Source: Pyrrhosoma nymphula (Eukaryota > Arthropoda > Insecta > Odonata > Coenagrionidae). Taken from it: a DNA stretch of 64,000 bases. Both the position numbers and the translations under genes were made by a program. The notes under the pieces were generated by a model, which saw nothing but the letters and a program-made list of their open reading frames with translations, was not told where the DNA came from and did not search any database. Where the stretch lies: contig OY754329.1 in NCBI GenBank assembly GCA_963573305.1, forward strand, positions 148,625,266 to 148,689,265, read 5' to 3'. This document shows, one piece after another, positions 35,461 to 47,284 of the stretch (position 1 is the first letter of the stretch; the number at the start of each line of letters is the position of its first letter).

Positions 35461-38400
35461 CCGAAGAACAGCTATTTCAAAGACATAATTCACGTTAGCC
35501 ACCTTAAAAGTTTTGAGTGAGACGCTATTGAACTATGTAAAAAAAGTTTTACTATGTAAAATAACTATGTAAAAAGATATTTATGAACTATGGCATATTT
35601 TTTTGCCAACATTTTTATTTATTTACCTTATTATGGAAGGAAGATAACTACTTCGAAGTTTGTCAAATTTTAAAGAAATTTTGAAAACTTTAAAAATCAA
35701 TATACATGTCAAATGCATGTAAATATATAATAATGAAATAATCACATTTTCCTAATGCCTCATTCACTCTTTTGACTAATTATCTCTCATTTTCCTGCCA
35801 AAAACGATATGTCCTTGTTTTGCTAGAGTAATAAATCCTTTTATGAAGCCATGGGTCATCTTAAAGAATGAATTTCTCCTCGTTACTTAATTTTGTGATC
35901 CCTCCCGTCTTCAGCCCAAGCTGAAATCAAGATTGAATCAATTCAAGTTTTCCACTCGTGCTTGATCCATTTTCACCCCAGACATAGCCTTGGATAGGTG
36001 AATGTAAGATTAGTCCATCGTAAATCAACGCAGGAAACAAATAACATGGTCTAATACCTGTGCACGATGCAAAAGCTCAGATACAAAATAGTGATAGCCA
36101 TGCATCTAATAAATGCAATACTTTAGCACGGATAATCAATTGACAAAATTATGTTCTAAAATATAGTGCAATGATGAAGGAAGGAAATTGATATTGATTC
36201 ATACGACATGGTAGCACAGGAAAATATTGCCAATAGATGACCACACTTTAACCGGCGGAATCGGCGGGATAATTGCGGAACCGTGATTATTTTTCGAAAT
36301 AAATACCAGAGAAAAATAATTAACGTAAAACACAGCATTTTGTAAAAAAAACAACCCGCAAATAAACACATTGTGCACGACAGCTGGACAGTTGGGCGGA
36401 TCATTTTTAAGACTATATCAGTGAGATGAATATCGCACACGTCAAAGAATAAAGAGTCTAACACCGAATCCAACGGCATATTATAGGCCATGACGAGAGA
36501 ATGACGAAATATCATGACGCCTTAAAAGCATTAATATCAGCAGTCAGTCATCCCTCCGAAGATAGATTTCTTGCACCTCTCCATTCCATGATCTTTTCAG
36601 TTAACAGCTTCATTCCTTCATATTTCCTCAATGTACTCAAGTATTCCACGATTGAAGCGTTCTATCTTTAGTCGTCTTAGAAAATTCACTTTTTTCTCTT
36701 ATTGCCATATTTGAACCCGCATAACCTTTTGAGTTTTTGAGGCATTTCCGGCCTGGCTTGGCCAAATTCACTTGGCGTGGCGCTGACGTATGTGTGGCTG
36801 CTGTTACTGCAGTCTGAGAGACTTGTAAATCAATGTTCTGTAATTTTGACTAACCTTGCCACCTTGAATTTATATTTTTCATTCCTCGATGAACATATGA
36901 ATTAGAAGTCATATTGTTTTCAATAGTAAAAAAAACTATTCCCACAAAACATATCAAATATAACTAGCGTTAGGTTCTCTACAGCAAACTGCTATTTTAT
37001 CGACAGAGATCATATTAGCGCATCACAAATGAATGCCTGCGTTAAAAGGGCCAAGAAAAACTAAACAATCGTTCGAAGTTACCCGTTCATTATGATTACT
37101 GTCAATTATAAATGGTATTCCATTGATTTTGCAGTCTCTATCAGATTTAAAAGTTAAGGTCAACGTAGAGAAGAAAACATTCGATTAGAAACAAGATTTG
37201 AGAAGGCAAGCAACTCTCACTAAAGGTCTGTTGTGATGTGCCAAAGATGAAGACTCCGAAATCCCCCTCATGACTTTTGCAAAATTTCGAAACTCTCATA
37301 ACACTATCTCCACCTGCCTTCCCACAATATTCGATCAATAATGACGAAGCATTCAATACATATAGAATGACACAGACAGATGAAAGGTATTGGTAAAGTC
37401 AGTGACTTACGATCCTGAACGAGCTAATCCTTTAATGAAATGGTTGTCAATATATCTTAAACTAAAGAGGTGGCCGTAGTTCAAATCTAACATCTTGATA
37501 AGAAAGGATTAATGGAAATGGATGAATGCTTCACTAGGTGATTGAGTTAATATATTGTCCTCTCCAGACAAAAAAAAATTAAGAGGTAAATAATTTCTTG
37601 AATGCCATTATCGGACACAGCAGGAGTTCACAAGGTTGGTTTGCATGGGATATATTGATGCTTTGCGAAAACTTCTTCGGAAAGAATGAGAAGCCATCAC
37701 GAATAGCAATACATTTCCATCGAGTTTCATATCAAAAATAGTCCCATACCATTATTTCATCATTGATTTAAAATATTGTTATCGCCAGAATTTTCTATTT
37801 CCAATGAGCAGTCAATGCAACTGCAAAAACTTCATTGCTCAGAGAAAACATATTACTTACAGTGGCTGATATTTTGAATAAAGCTAGCTACTAACTACGT
37901 TTTCCCTTAAGATAAAGAATCGAAAGTGAATCATACCAATTCAATTCTATATTATTAGTTATATTATATAATGATAATAATAATATATTAAAATATGCTA
38001 TTAATCAAGCCCTTCAAATATATATTATTTCAATATCCAATAAGAAAAAGTAAGCAAAAATTATAAAGAAAAACACGGTGGTATTTATATTTAGTAAATT
38101 ATTTTTATATGATTTTTAGACAACAAATGCCTATATGTCTTACTTTTTTAATACGCGAAAAACATATTTAATTTTGTACCTCCCAGGCTTGATTTAATTA
38201 TAGCACGACTCTTCTGCAACAGTAGGATTTCAATTTTACCTCGCATACATTGGAATCCACTGACATGGGTACACCCTCTGCCCTTAATGACCTAGTTTTG
38301 GAATCATATAACCTTCACGATTATCGCACAAGTCCTTATATTTTGGGCTTTTCCCACACGCCAATCCCTTGCCATGAGTGCCCTCAGTAAGAACTACTTT

Positions 38401-40120
38401 ATTATGAAAGTACTACTATGTTTCTTAACATTTAGCCATTTTATGAGTAACTCCTATTTTGATTCCATTCACCATATATTATCAGTAGTTTCAATTTGCT
38501 CCGAAATGTGAGACAAATAGAAATCTCCAAGGATGCTATCTGTTCACAGTGAAGAGCAGACGAGAGCCTATAAATTACCTTCTAATCCATTTGCTTTGGC
38601 GCAGGTCCCCCATTTTTTTCCTTTCCCTTCACGCTACACAGCTAGACAACTCGGCAACGACCTTTACTGATCGAACTTCACGTATGCTGCACGCAAATAC
38701 GTGCCTCGAAAGTGCAAACGCATGCAGCGACCATCCGCGGATTCAGTCACAAGTCATGCCCGGCGTCGATCGAGGAGAATTTTTTTCCTTTCGGACGTTT
38801 ATGGAAAGCTTGTGTCAATTGAAATTGGAAGCCAAGCCGTTCATCCGCTCACGTCTGTCCATTCTCGGAAGTTGCCATCTCGAGAGCGGACAGGTACCAA
38901 CCCGTGCGCTCTCCGTCGTATTCACCCGCTCAGGGATTACGACCAACTAGAAACAGAAAGATGATGCTTCTGCTTTTCCCTCGGAGTCCTTCAAGAAATT
39001 CTTCCAGGCCCAGATTCTAACGGAACATTTAATTCGAAATGCTGAGTGCATAGAAAGACAGTCAAAACAAAGTTATGCAGCGAAAGCTGAGGGAATTCTT
39101 CAATTCCGAGTCACAATGTAAGGCAATCAGGCAATCACCCGTAATTTGTCAGGCTAACATTTCTTATGAACGTGTTGATAGTCGATGTCTGTTGTTAAAC
39201 AAGGGTTTAATTAATTTAATGTCTAGCATAGCTTTATGATGATTTCTTCTTTGTTCAGCTAGTATATCTGTACCTCCTAGATTAAAATTCTTAGGGGAAA
39301 TTAGTCTTTTTAATGGTTTTAATGGTGAAGCACCCACCGGCTAACCTTTGCGTTCGAGCTAATTCTGTTCTTGGCTTGGAGTAGGTACGAGTTAACTCCG
39401 TAATAATGAGCGGAATAGACCAAGCAAAGGGGGATTTCAATCAGAAGAAGAGTCTACCAAAGGCCAGTTACAAGAGCTTGTAAGTAGGAAAGCGCTCTTC
39501 TTACCCTGCCTCCTCCACTTCGTCATCGTGTCGTACCCTCTTCTGTTACCGCCGCCACTGACTCCGATAGTAACGCGCCACTCTCTCCAGCTGGCGCTCA
39601 CGACACCCCCGCACATAACGGCCCTGTTAACCCTCCCCCGCCTCGCCCGCTCTCTCCTAGCTGCGAGTCTCCTCTCATATTGGAATAACTGACATCATTT
39701 GCGCCAGGAAGATCGTTCGAGGAAGCTTTGTTTGTATGGAAGGTGACGAATAGGCTCAGATAATATGCACCTACATGCATGGGCGTGTCAGTAATCGTAG
39801 ACTTAGTTCGAATACGGAATGATGAGTGGAAAGAATACCGGCGACGGCATTCTGAAATCGATACGACGCGCAGAAGAGACCACCGTTTTTTGTCACTGCC
39901 GGCGTTATGAACCCCTTACGCATTGTAATCCATGGTAGAAGTTCGTTCCCCTAATTCCCCTCACAATAAACATTGGACGGGCACTGGGAGCAAACCCTTC
40001 ACTATCTGATCCAGCTTAATAAAAATTTACCATTCCGGAAACAGGAAAAAATGTAATGATAAAAAAAACAACAATTCACACATTTCCCCTAAAAATTCAA
40101 TTCACCGAGACACTCATCAA
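35461..40120. other. No gene recognised
   Basis: Mostly AT-rich; very AT-rich at 37960-38000. GC-richer patches lie at 38620-38960 (with overlapping unrecognised frames of 133 and 87 codons) and 39480-39700. No transposon proteins, RNA genes or clear repeats. Confidence 0.4.
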
Positions 40121-40185
40121 CAGTAGTCACGCGGGGTGAAACACCGCGTGACTACTGGTGACTACTGACGCGGTGATCAACGGGT
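40121..40185. repeat. Perfect 14 bp hairpin plus direct copy of one arm
   Basis: CAGTAGTCACGCGG (40121-40134) pairs exactly with CCGCGTGACTACTG (40144-40157). The phrase GTGACTACTG then recurs directly, followed by ACGCGGTGATCAAC. The arrangement looks like a local template-switch or foldback event. Confidence 0.75.
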
Positions 40186-40959
40186 ATATTTTTTATTCTG
40201 AACTTAGTGACTTTTTTCAACATCCTGTAAAAGAAAGGGTGCATATTCAATATAAAATCTAAATTACATCAGTAGAATTTTTTTAAGCATTCAGATTAAA
40301 TAATAGGTTTCAGTTCTACAATGCCAATGCCGGTCTGCATACCAACATTAAAATTGCGATTTTTGAGGCCTGTATTCAGTTACTACTAACATTCTCTTAT
40401 GCACTTTTGAAGCCAGCTCTAAACAACTACCCGTACTCATAACCTCACTACCTTCATTTTTTCACCAAAGGTTCAATTGAGTGGGAGCTTTGGCTCAGCT
40501 GATAAATTACCACTTCACACTTTTCGCATAACTATAGGTATCCGACATGCCAAAGCCATTGTTTGGAATTCTTCAGAACCAATAGAAATTATCAATGTTT
40601 AAAGCTCTTAAGGCTATTATGTTTTGAAAGCAATTTTATAGTAGGAATTGCGGATGCAGAAGCCATTAAACGCTCCATTTAGCCCATAATATCAATTTTG
40701 ACACAATGGAAGTGAAAGTTACGAGCAATAAAATTTCCGCATTGATGGATACTTCACCGAATAAATATTCTAACGGAAAGATCAGATATTTCGTCACTCC
40801 TTCACGCAAGATGCGTCTCACTCAGCAAAGGGGTAGAAAGTTTTTCGTGCGCAGGAACAATAATTCAGTTTTTCCCATGACCCATAAATAGCTAATTTCG
40901 AGCTTCGTGCCCCGAGATGAGACGAAAAAGTCGTTTAATCACCGCTCCAAAGGGAGGAA

Positions 40960-41280
40960 AACAGCGCTTAAAACACGTTCGACACCCGTGAGGTCAGCAC
41001 TCGGGGAAAGGTGCGGATCGGAAGGAGGGCACCGGGAAATGCGGCGGCGCTAAGTGGAGAGCGAGAGAAAGAGAGATGAGACCGTGACGGGTGCGAGGCG
41101 GGGGTGCGGGAAGAGGGTGCGGCCAACGCACTGCATTGGATCAGCGCCGGCTGAGACACATGCGGAGACTCTTTTATCGCCAAGGAAAGTCCCGAGCAAG
41201 AGGAGCCAAGCGCGCTAAGGGATTGGGATCCATGGATGACATCAAGCGCTGTTCACCACCGTATCATTCTTGAGCGCCGA
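40960..41280. other. GC/CpG-rich island
   Basis: GC-rich tract with many CpGs and a purine-rich plus strand at 41020-41120, in AT-rich surroundings. No supported exon. A possible regulatory island ~200 bp upstream of the LINE insertion. Confidence 0.35.
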
Positions 41281-41473
41281 GTATCCGTTTCTGTCATAGA
41301 TTAAGGAAGGCAAAATATATATACACCACGAAATCACGCAGAAGTACTATTGAAGACGTTAAATGTCCAATCGATCACATTGATTGGATCAACTATTTAT
41401 TTATCTTTTAAACTAAATATAGGTTCAGTGCTTTTTACAACTAAAGTTTGAACGTGTATATAAAAACAGATAT

Positions 41474-41484
41474 AGTGCAATAAA
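41474..41484 (+). repeat. Left target-site duplication of the LINE
   Basis: AGTGCAATAAA here is repeated exactly at 44520-44530, on either side of the retrotransposon. This marks the insertion boundaries. Confidence 0.85.
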
Positions 41485-44400
41485 CAGCAACCTAAATCCT
41501 ACGGGACTCGGCCCACAGGGCCGGGTGTCGTGCCCGGCAGGGGTGAGAGCAAGGCCCCTGCGGTCGTCGTCACACGAAATCCTTGCTCAGACGTAGTAGC
41601 AGCAGAGGAAAATAAGATATAGAAGAGGAACGAAACAATCAGAATAGGCACGTGGAATGTTAGGACTATGCTGATGGTGGGGAAGCTAGAGAATATAAAG
41701 CAAGAAACGTATAGGGTGGATGTAGACAAAATGGGTCTGGGTGAAGTAAGATAGAAGAATGACGGGGACTACTGGAGCGATGGCTATAGAGTAATTTATA
41801 GTGGAGGGAATGAAAGTCAGCGTGGGGTTGCATTCGTAATGAATAGAGAACTAGATGGAAAAGTAATGTATGCATAACAGGTGAACGATAGGATAATAGT
41901 CGTGGAACTAAAGGCAGATCAAACGAATTTTGTTATAATCCAGGTTTATATGCCTACCTCTAATCATAAAGAGGAGGAGGTATATGGGGTATACGATCAG
42001 CTAGAGGAAATAATTGGTAGGATACCGGGGAGTAAGCCCTTGGTAGTAATGGGGGATTGGAACGCGGTGGTGGGTGAAGGAAGAGATAGGCGGGAGGTGG
42101 GCGATTACGGGCTAGGAAGGAGAAACGACAGCGGCGAGAAAGCTATGGAGTTTTGCCGTAGAAATAACCTAGTAATTACAAATACATGGTTCAGACATCA
42201 TCCTCGACGTAGGTACATTTGGAAGAAGCCGGGAGACACAAATAGGTTCCAGATAGATTATATAATGGTTCGTCACAGATACAGGAATAGTGTTAAAAAC
42301 TCGCATACTTACCCAGGAGCTGACGCAGACACAGATCACAACTTATTAGTCATGAAATGACGGGTAAAACTGAAAAAGATAAGAATGGGAAGGAGGGTAC
42401 GAAGGTGGAATACGGAGGCATTAACTGGGGCAATGAAAAAGAAGTATCGAGAGAAGGTAGATGAGATAATGGGTGAGGAACATGGAGTTAGATAAGTGGA
42501 AAATGAATGGGGAAGTCTGAAAAATGGAATTGTAGAAGCGGTGAAAGCAACGGTAGGCGTAGTGAGTGCAACTAAAATTAGAAAACCGTGGATCACGAAG
42601 AAAATGATAAGGGAGATGCAGGAGAGAATGAAATGGAAGAGCGTAAACTCAGAGGTAGGTAAGAGAAAATACCGAGAATTAAATAACAGGCTTAGAAGAG
42701 AAACAAAGAAAGCAAGAGAGGCATGGTGGAGAGAACAGATCGACTCATTAGAGAAATACCAAAAAGAAGGAAGAGCAGATGCATTATATAGGAAAGTAAT
42801 GGAACTGACGGGTGGTAATAAGGGAAGGGAAATTACAGCGATAACAGAAAAGACCGAAAAGGTGATCGTAGAACCGAAAGAGATCCAGGAGAAGTGGAAG
42901 GAGTATGTTGAAGATCTGTATGGTAAAGAAACAAGGCCCAACATGTTAGATATAGAAAGGGAAGACGATATCGACAGAGATGGCATCGGACCAAGTACCC
43001 TAGATAGCGAAATCGAAAGAGTTCCACGAGACATGAAAAGGAATAAGGTGGTAGGAAAAGATGACATACATGCAGATATTTTAAAGACCATGGGGAAGAA
43101 CGGAAGGGGAAACATTTTTGCGCTTATTCGTAGGATTTATGAGGATGGAGTGTGGCCGGAAGATTATGCGAAGACTGTACTAATTCTTACACCAAAGAAT
43201 AGCAATGCAAAAACGTGCGAAGACTATAGGACCATAAGCTTAATATCCCTCGCGGGCATAGTAGTTCCGAGAATTATAAACAGAAGGCTAGAGAAGAAGG
43301 CAAATGAATACCTGAGTGACAACCAGTTCGGTTTTAGGAGAGGGGTGGGAACGCGAGACGCTATAGCGGTGATGAGGACGGTAGTAGAAAGAAACCTAGA
43401 GTATGGGCAGGATGTTTTTTCATGCTTCGTAGATTTCGAGAGGGCGTTTGATCGGGTGGAATGGACGAAATTAATGGGAGTGTTGAAGAAATTAAGGGTC
43501 GATTGGAGGAACAGGCGTCTGATTCGGAATTTGTATATGAACCAGACGGCGCAGGTTAGGGTAGCCATTGGAGAATCGGGATGGGCCACGATAGGACGCG
43601 GAATGCGGCAGGGGTGCCCACTATCGCCGTTGCTTTTTAACGTAGGTATTATATAAATGGTAAGGGAGGCATGGGGGGAGGAGGAGGTAGGAATAAAGGT
43701 AGAAAGGGAGCTGATAAATCGGTGAGATTTGCAGATGATCAAGCATTGGTTAGTCAGTCTGCCAAGGGGTTACAGTCAATGGTGAATTCGTTAGAGGTGC
43801 AGTGCGAAAAGTGTGGGATGAAGATCAACCACAAGAAAGCGAAACTGATGAGATTTTGTAGAAGTAAGAAGGCGAGGCTGAATATAAGGGTGGGAGAGAA
43901 GAAGATAGGGCAGACCGAGCAGTTTACGTATCTGGGTAGTATTTTGGAGGAGAATGGGTTTAGTGGTAAGGACATCAGATGCAGAATTGAGCTCGCTAAA
44001 GAAGCATTTTCGAAGAGAAGGTAATTGAAGAGGGAGGTCTGAGAAGAGACGTAAAGAAGAGGCTGGTGAACGCTTTAATATGGAGCATGGCGCTATAAGG
44101 GTCGGAAACTTGGTCATTGCGAAGGGAGGATGTGCGTAGACTTGAGGCGCTTGAGATGTGGGTTTGGAGAAGGATTGAGAAGGTGAGCTGGATGGTGAGG
44201 AAGACGAACGAGGAGGTATTGGATATGTTTGGAGAGGAGGGGAAGTTTGTGGCAGAGGTTCGGAGAAGGCAGAAGAGATGGATGGAGGAGGTTTTGAGAG
44301 GAGAGGGCATGTTGAAGAGGGGAGAACACTGGGGAAGCGTGGAAGAGGATAGGAATTCTGGACGAAATAAGAGGAGGCAGAAGATATGAAGAATTGAAGA

Positions 44401-44519
44401 GGGATCTAATTGCGGGACATCCTTAGGAGGGAAAGCGAGAAAATGTCTACGGGGTTGGGATGCAGAATGGGGACTGTCCAAGAACCTACCAATCAGCTGG
44501 TAGATTACTTGAATGAATG
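41485..44519 (+). mobile_element. Near full-length RTE-like non-LTR retrotransposon
   Basis: About 3.0 kb lies between perfect 11 bp target-site duplications. The 5' end is GC-rich (CAGCAACCTAAATCCTACGG onward). It is followed by one long decayed ORF carrying an apurinic/apyrimidinic-type endonuclease then a reverse transcriptase, and ends in the short tandem TGAATGAATGA with no poly-A tail. Length, a single EN-RT ORF and a simple-repeat 3' end all fit RTE-type elements. The exact clade needs an RT phylogeny. The intact duplications and long readable ORF suggest a moderately young insertion. Confidence 0.85.
41641..44389 (+). pseudogene. Endonuclease-reverse transcriptase of the RTE-like LINE, broken
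   Basis: The endonuclease begins RIGTWNVRTM and continues with IIQVYMPTS, VVMGDWNAVVG, NTWFRHHPRRRYIW, IDYIMVRHR and DTDHNLLV, the ordered motifs of the exonuclease-endonuclease-phosphatase fold. The reverse transcriptase follows with EDYRTISLISLAGIV, DNQFGFRRGVGTRDAI, CFVDFERAFDRVEW, GMRQGCPLSPLLFNV and the catalytic FADD box (43728-43739), then YLGSILEENG and GSETW with RRLEALEMWVWRR. In-frame stops occur near 41750, 41877, 42358, 42493, 43654 and 44095. Frameshifts near 43715 and 44035 break the frame, so no functional protein can be made. Long reading frames on the opposite strand here are shadows of this ORF. Confidence 0.95.
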
Positions 44520-44530
44520 AGTGCAATAAA
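44520..44530 (+). repeat. Right target-site duplication of the LINE
   Basis: Exact copy of AGTGCAATAAA at 41474-41484, immediately after the TGAATGAATG 3' end of the element. Confidence 0.85.
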
Positions 44531-44694
44531 AACAAATTAGATACGTTAATTTCTATATTCATAATTAATTAGTGTGTTTGATTACATTAAAGAAGTAATT
44601 TTATGATAAACAAACGAAACGGTCGTAGGTTTGACCTAGTGGAATTGATCCATTACGGAATAATTATAAAAACTTTGTTAACTCCATTAATTTA

Positions 44695-44745
44695 TTTAAT
44701 AACACGACCCGGGTTTCAATACTTGGTGTCACCTGGAGATTATAA
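44695..44745 (-). ncRNA. Degenerate hammerhead-like remnant
   Basis: On the minus strand GAAACCCGGGTCG is the same GAAA, ACCCGGGU stem III and C cleavage-site block seen at 25.2 and 19.85 kb. It is preceded by a possible stem II around CAAGTATTG, but the CUGANGA strand is not preserved. TCACCTGGAG is directly duplicated just downstream (about 44729 and 44747). Confidence 0.4.
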
Positions 44746-44804
44746 TTCACCTGGAGTTTTTATAATTATTCAGTTGATGATAAACGTTTTGGATTGGTAC
44801 TCAT

Positions 44805-45092
44805 GAAACAAGAAGGAAAATTAACAGGCTCAGTGCGGTACACAGGATTGTCTCAGGAGACAAAAGCTGGGAAGAATTAAATGGAGTAATTGAGAGACCA
44901 AATTATAAAGGCAGAAATGACCACTCATATAAAATAAAACCAAGGAAACAAAAAACTAACGCGGCCTAGCACTCGTTTTTAAATAGGGGTGTACATGATT
45001 GGAACCGGCTGCCTGGTGAAATTTTTGAGCCTTTACCTAAAACCTTAAAATCATGTAGAAGTACATGTTTAGAATATTTAAGGCAAAATTAG
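44805..45092 (+). pseudogene. C-terminal tail of a second LINE (CR1/Jockey-like)
   Basis: Translation gives ETRRKINRLSAVHRIVSG, then YKGRNDHSYKIKPRKQKT, then, after one in-frame stop, SFLNRGVHDWNRLPGEIFEP and a terminal stop at 45090-45092. The order R-D-H-KI--R--RT, SF-NR----WN-LP is the typical end of the protein of CR1/Jockey-type LINEs, after the RT domain. The element is severely 5'-truncated. It lies ~270 bp beyond the RTE-like LINE but belongs to a different family, so it is an independent insertion. Confidence 0.75.
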
Positions 45093-46449
45093 TTTTTCTT
45101 TCTCTTCATATAATCATGTGATGAGATTATTTTATGAGCATGTCTCCTTTCATTTCCACCAGGCATTTACCAACTTGCAATGTAAATTTGAATACAAAAT
45201 TATGTAAAACATTTTTCGCGTGAATTTCAGCATATTAGGTATCATTAATAGGTCTTGTGCTATGCTGTCAACACACCGAAATCAGAGGTATTTGTCTAAG
45301 AATTTTCGCTGTACCGCAATGACAGCCTTCTTGGATTGATTATACGTTTCAAAAAAAGGTCCCGCTTTCGCGAGCCAAGGCATCATCCATAATATACTAC
45401 ATATAATCTGTGGTTACTGTAACACTTTGCCACCACTCAACCGTGTATAACATTTGAAGAAACTCATAATATTCTATATTTAATACTTACTTTAAAACGA
45501 ATATCACTCTCGCCACACGAATCATTTTGCTTCACCGCCATTATTTTTGTTGATGGCAACGAAACTGAGTCAATTTAGGACAAATATATCATTGCTTTGC
45601 ATAAATCAACTTCGAGAGAATAAGATGATCAATTACGTATATGTCTGATAGAGTACTTTAGTAGAGATCTTTAATTCTGAGTTATGTGAAGCAAAAGAAA
45701 AATCCCAATTTTTATTTCATGCCATTTAAAAAATACTGGTTTCACTGATAAGACAGCGAAACCACCTAGAAGTTAAAGTAAATTATTAAATTGAGTCATT
45801 AAAGACGCTAATTAGAGGACGAATGTATTATTATTATGCAAGTGCTTTTGTCTAGCCAAAGGTGCAGAATTTGGTGTCATTGCCATTGAAAGAACGCATT
45901 TCTCCATCAATAATTGTAGTAGCTTGCTAATATCTAAAAGCACTAATACTCATTAGCCCTTAATTTACCAAATTCATTTTACTCCCTGAAAAATTGCGCT
46001 TCTAACGCCAGTTTTTGGCATAAAAGACATTAGAATTTTATTGAAAACCATGCTTGTTTTGTTTACTTTGTTTTCGTTCTTATTGCAAGCATCCACGAAA
46101 ACAAGTGTTTGCGTATTTTACATCGGGTATCGTATTACGTAACGAAGGAAAAATACGCAGTGCCTTGATGGAGGAAAAACCACCCAGACCCGCGATCCTA
46201 CGGTAGTAGACGAGGGCTGTACCCCACCGCTACCAGGGCCATCATTCTTCTGCCTCACTCTTGGCTGCATTGGTAAATTTAAGAGTTATTTGTGGAGAAA
46301 GTGGCGAGGAAAGGTAGCGCCTATTCCTTTGACGCATTCAGGTACAAGGCACTATAGTCAATTCACGAGTGGTATGGACATGGTGGCATTTACCGCAAAC
46401 TTCATTTTACGACCTCCTAAAATCCATAGCGGGATATAATATTTTACTG
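45093..46449. other. No gene recognised
   Basis: AT-rich. At 45340-45400 the minus strand reads GGATGATGCC then CTCGCGAAAGC, vaguely hammerhead-like, but without a valid core or stems. Confidence 0.45.
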
Positions 46450-46870
46450 CCACATAAGGAATGAGGGAGAAAGGGAATGAAGGAGGACGACTTCATCTCG
46501 CGAGGGGTGCAGTGGCGGAGGAGAGGGCTTGATGAGAAGGGAGAGGGGGGGAAAGGCGTGGGCAGGGGTGGGTGGCGTCTGCTTTGGTGCCCTCTTGATC
46601 TCAATAACCGCTCCTTTCTCGCTCGATCGACGCTCGGTTCAATCCGTTGGTGGGGAGGATGTTGGGGAGGACGAGGGGAGCGAATCAAACAGATCGATCT
46701 TCTTCCTCACTCACGACACCTAACCTTTTCGCGGGGCCCGGAATCTTAAGCACGCGCCGCTGCACACAAATCCCTTCGGGATGGGCCCGGGGAGGTGGAG
46801 GCTTACGTCATCGCACTACAGCGAAACGAGTTCTCACTCAAGAGTGCACGTGGAATGGGGGGAGGAAGAG
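46450..46870. other. GC-rich island, G-rich on plus strand
   Basis: Strongly G-rich (46500-46580) followed by mixed GC sequence with CpGs. Overlapping reading frames in several phases are low-complexity Arg/Gly products and not credible genes. Confidence 0.4.
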
Positions 46871-47041
46871 GGAGAAAGAGAATCACAATAATATTTTTAA
46901 CTATCTGTGCCCGCCATGCGTTGCGATGCCTCTTCTTCTTTCTAAGTAGGCACACATAGGTATAAAAAGCACGCACATTTACATGTACAAAATAAATGAA
47001 AGACAATGAGTTTGTGTGTATTAAATTAAAGTGGAAAATAT

Positions 47042-47284
47042 TTATTCAAGTGCTTTGGGATATACAATACTTTTGGTCTTACCGCCCTCTAGAAAAACAA
47101 ATACATTTCTCGGCTGTCCCACTCGTGAGCATGAGACACATAATTGACCATGTGAAATGCATGGATTTTCCAGATTGAATCCACACACTTGAAGCAATTG
47201 ACCTGGTGCCTTGTTGATAGCCAATGAGAAGGAAAGGCGAACGGGGAACTCGAGTCGTTTGACTACAACTATCAAATTAGTCAC
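47042..47284 (-). pseudogene. Helitron helicase C-terminal fragment
   Basis: An 80-codon minus-strand frame reads RLEFPVRLSFSLAINKAPGQ, LQVCGFNLENPCISHGQL, CVSCSRVGQPRNVFVF and ends KSIVYPKALE. These are the last SF1 helicase motifs (FPVRL-FA-TINKAQGQ, then HGQLYVA-SRV) and the KN-VYPEVL-type tail of animal Helitron Rep-helicases. The fragment covers only the C-terminal end; the Rep and most of the helicase domains are absent. No 3' hairpin with a CTRR terminus was found downstream. A host PIF1 helicase is less likely, given the SCSRVGQPRN and KSIVYPKAL phrases. Confidence 0.85.

Noticed and set aside
40490..40555. TTGGCTCAGCTGAT suggesting a tRNA A box
   Set aside because: No B box or cloverleaf follows.
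42336..43115. Long minus-strand open frame of 259 codons, and others at 43224-43742 and 43996-44562
   Set aside because: They lie antisense to the LINE endonuclease-RT ORF and reflect its codon bias; no recognisable domains.
45330..45400. Minus-strand GGATGATGCC ... GCGAAAGC as another hammerhead
   Set aside because: Core strand altered at two key bases, stem II only 2 bp, and stem III not formable.
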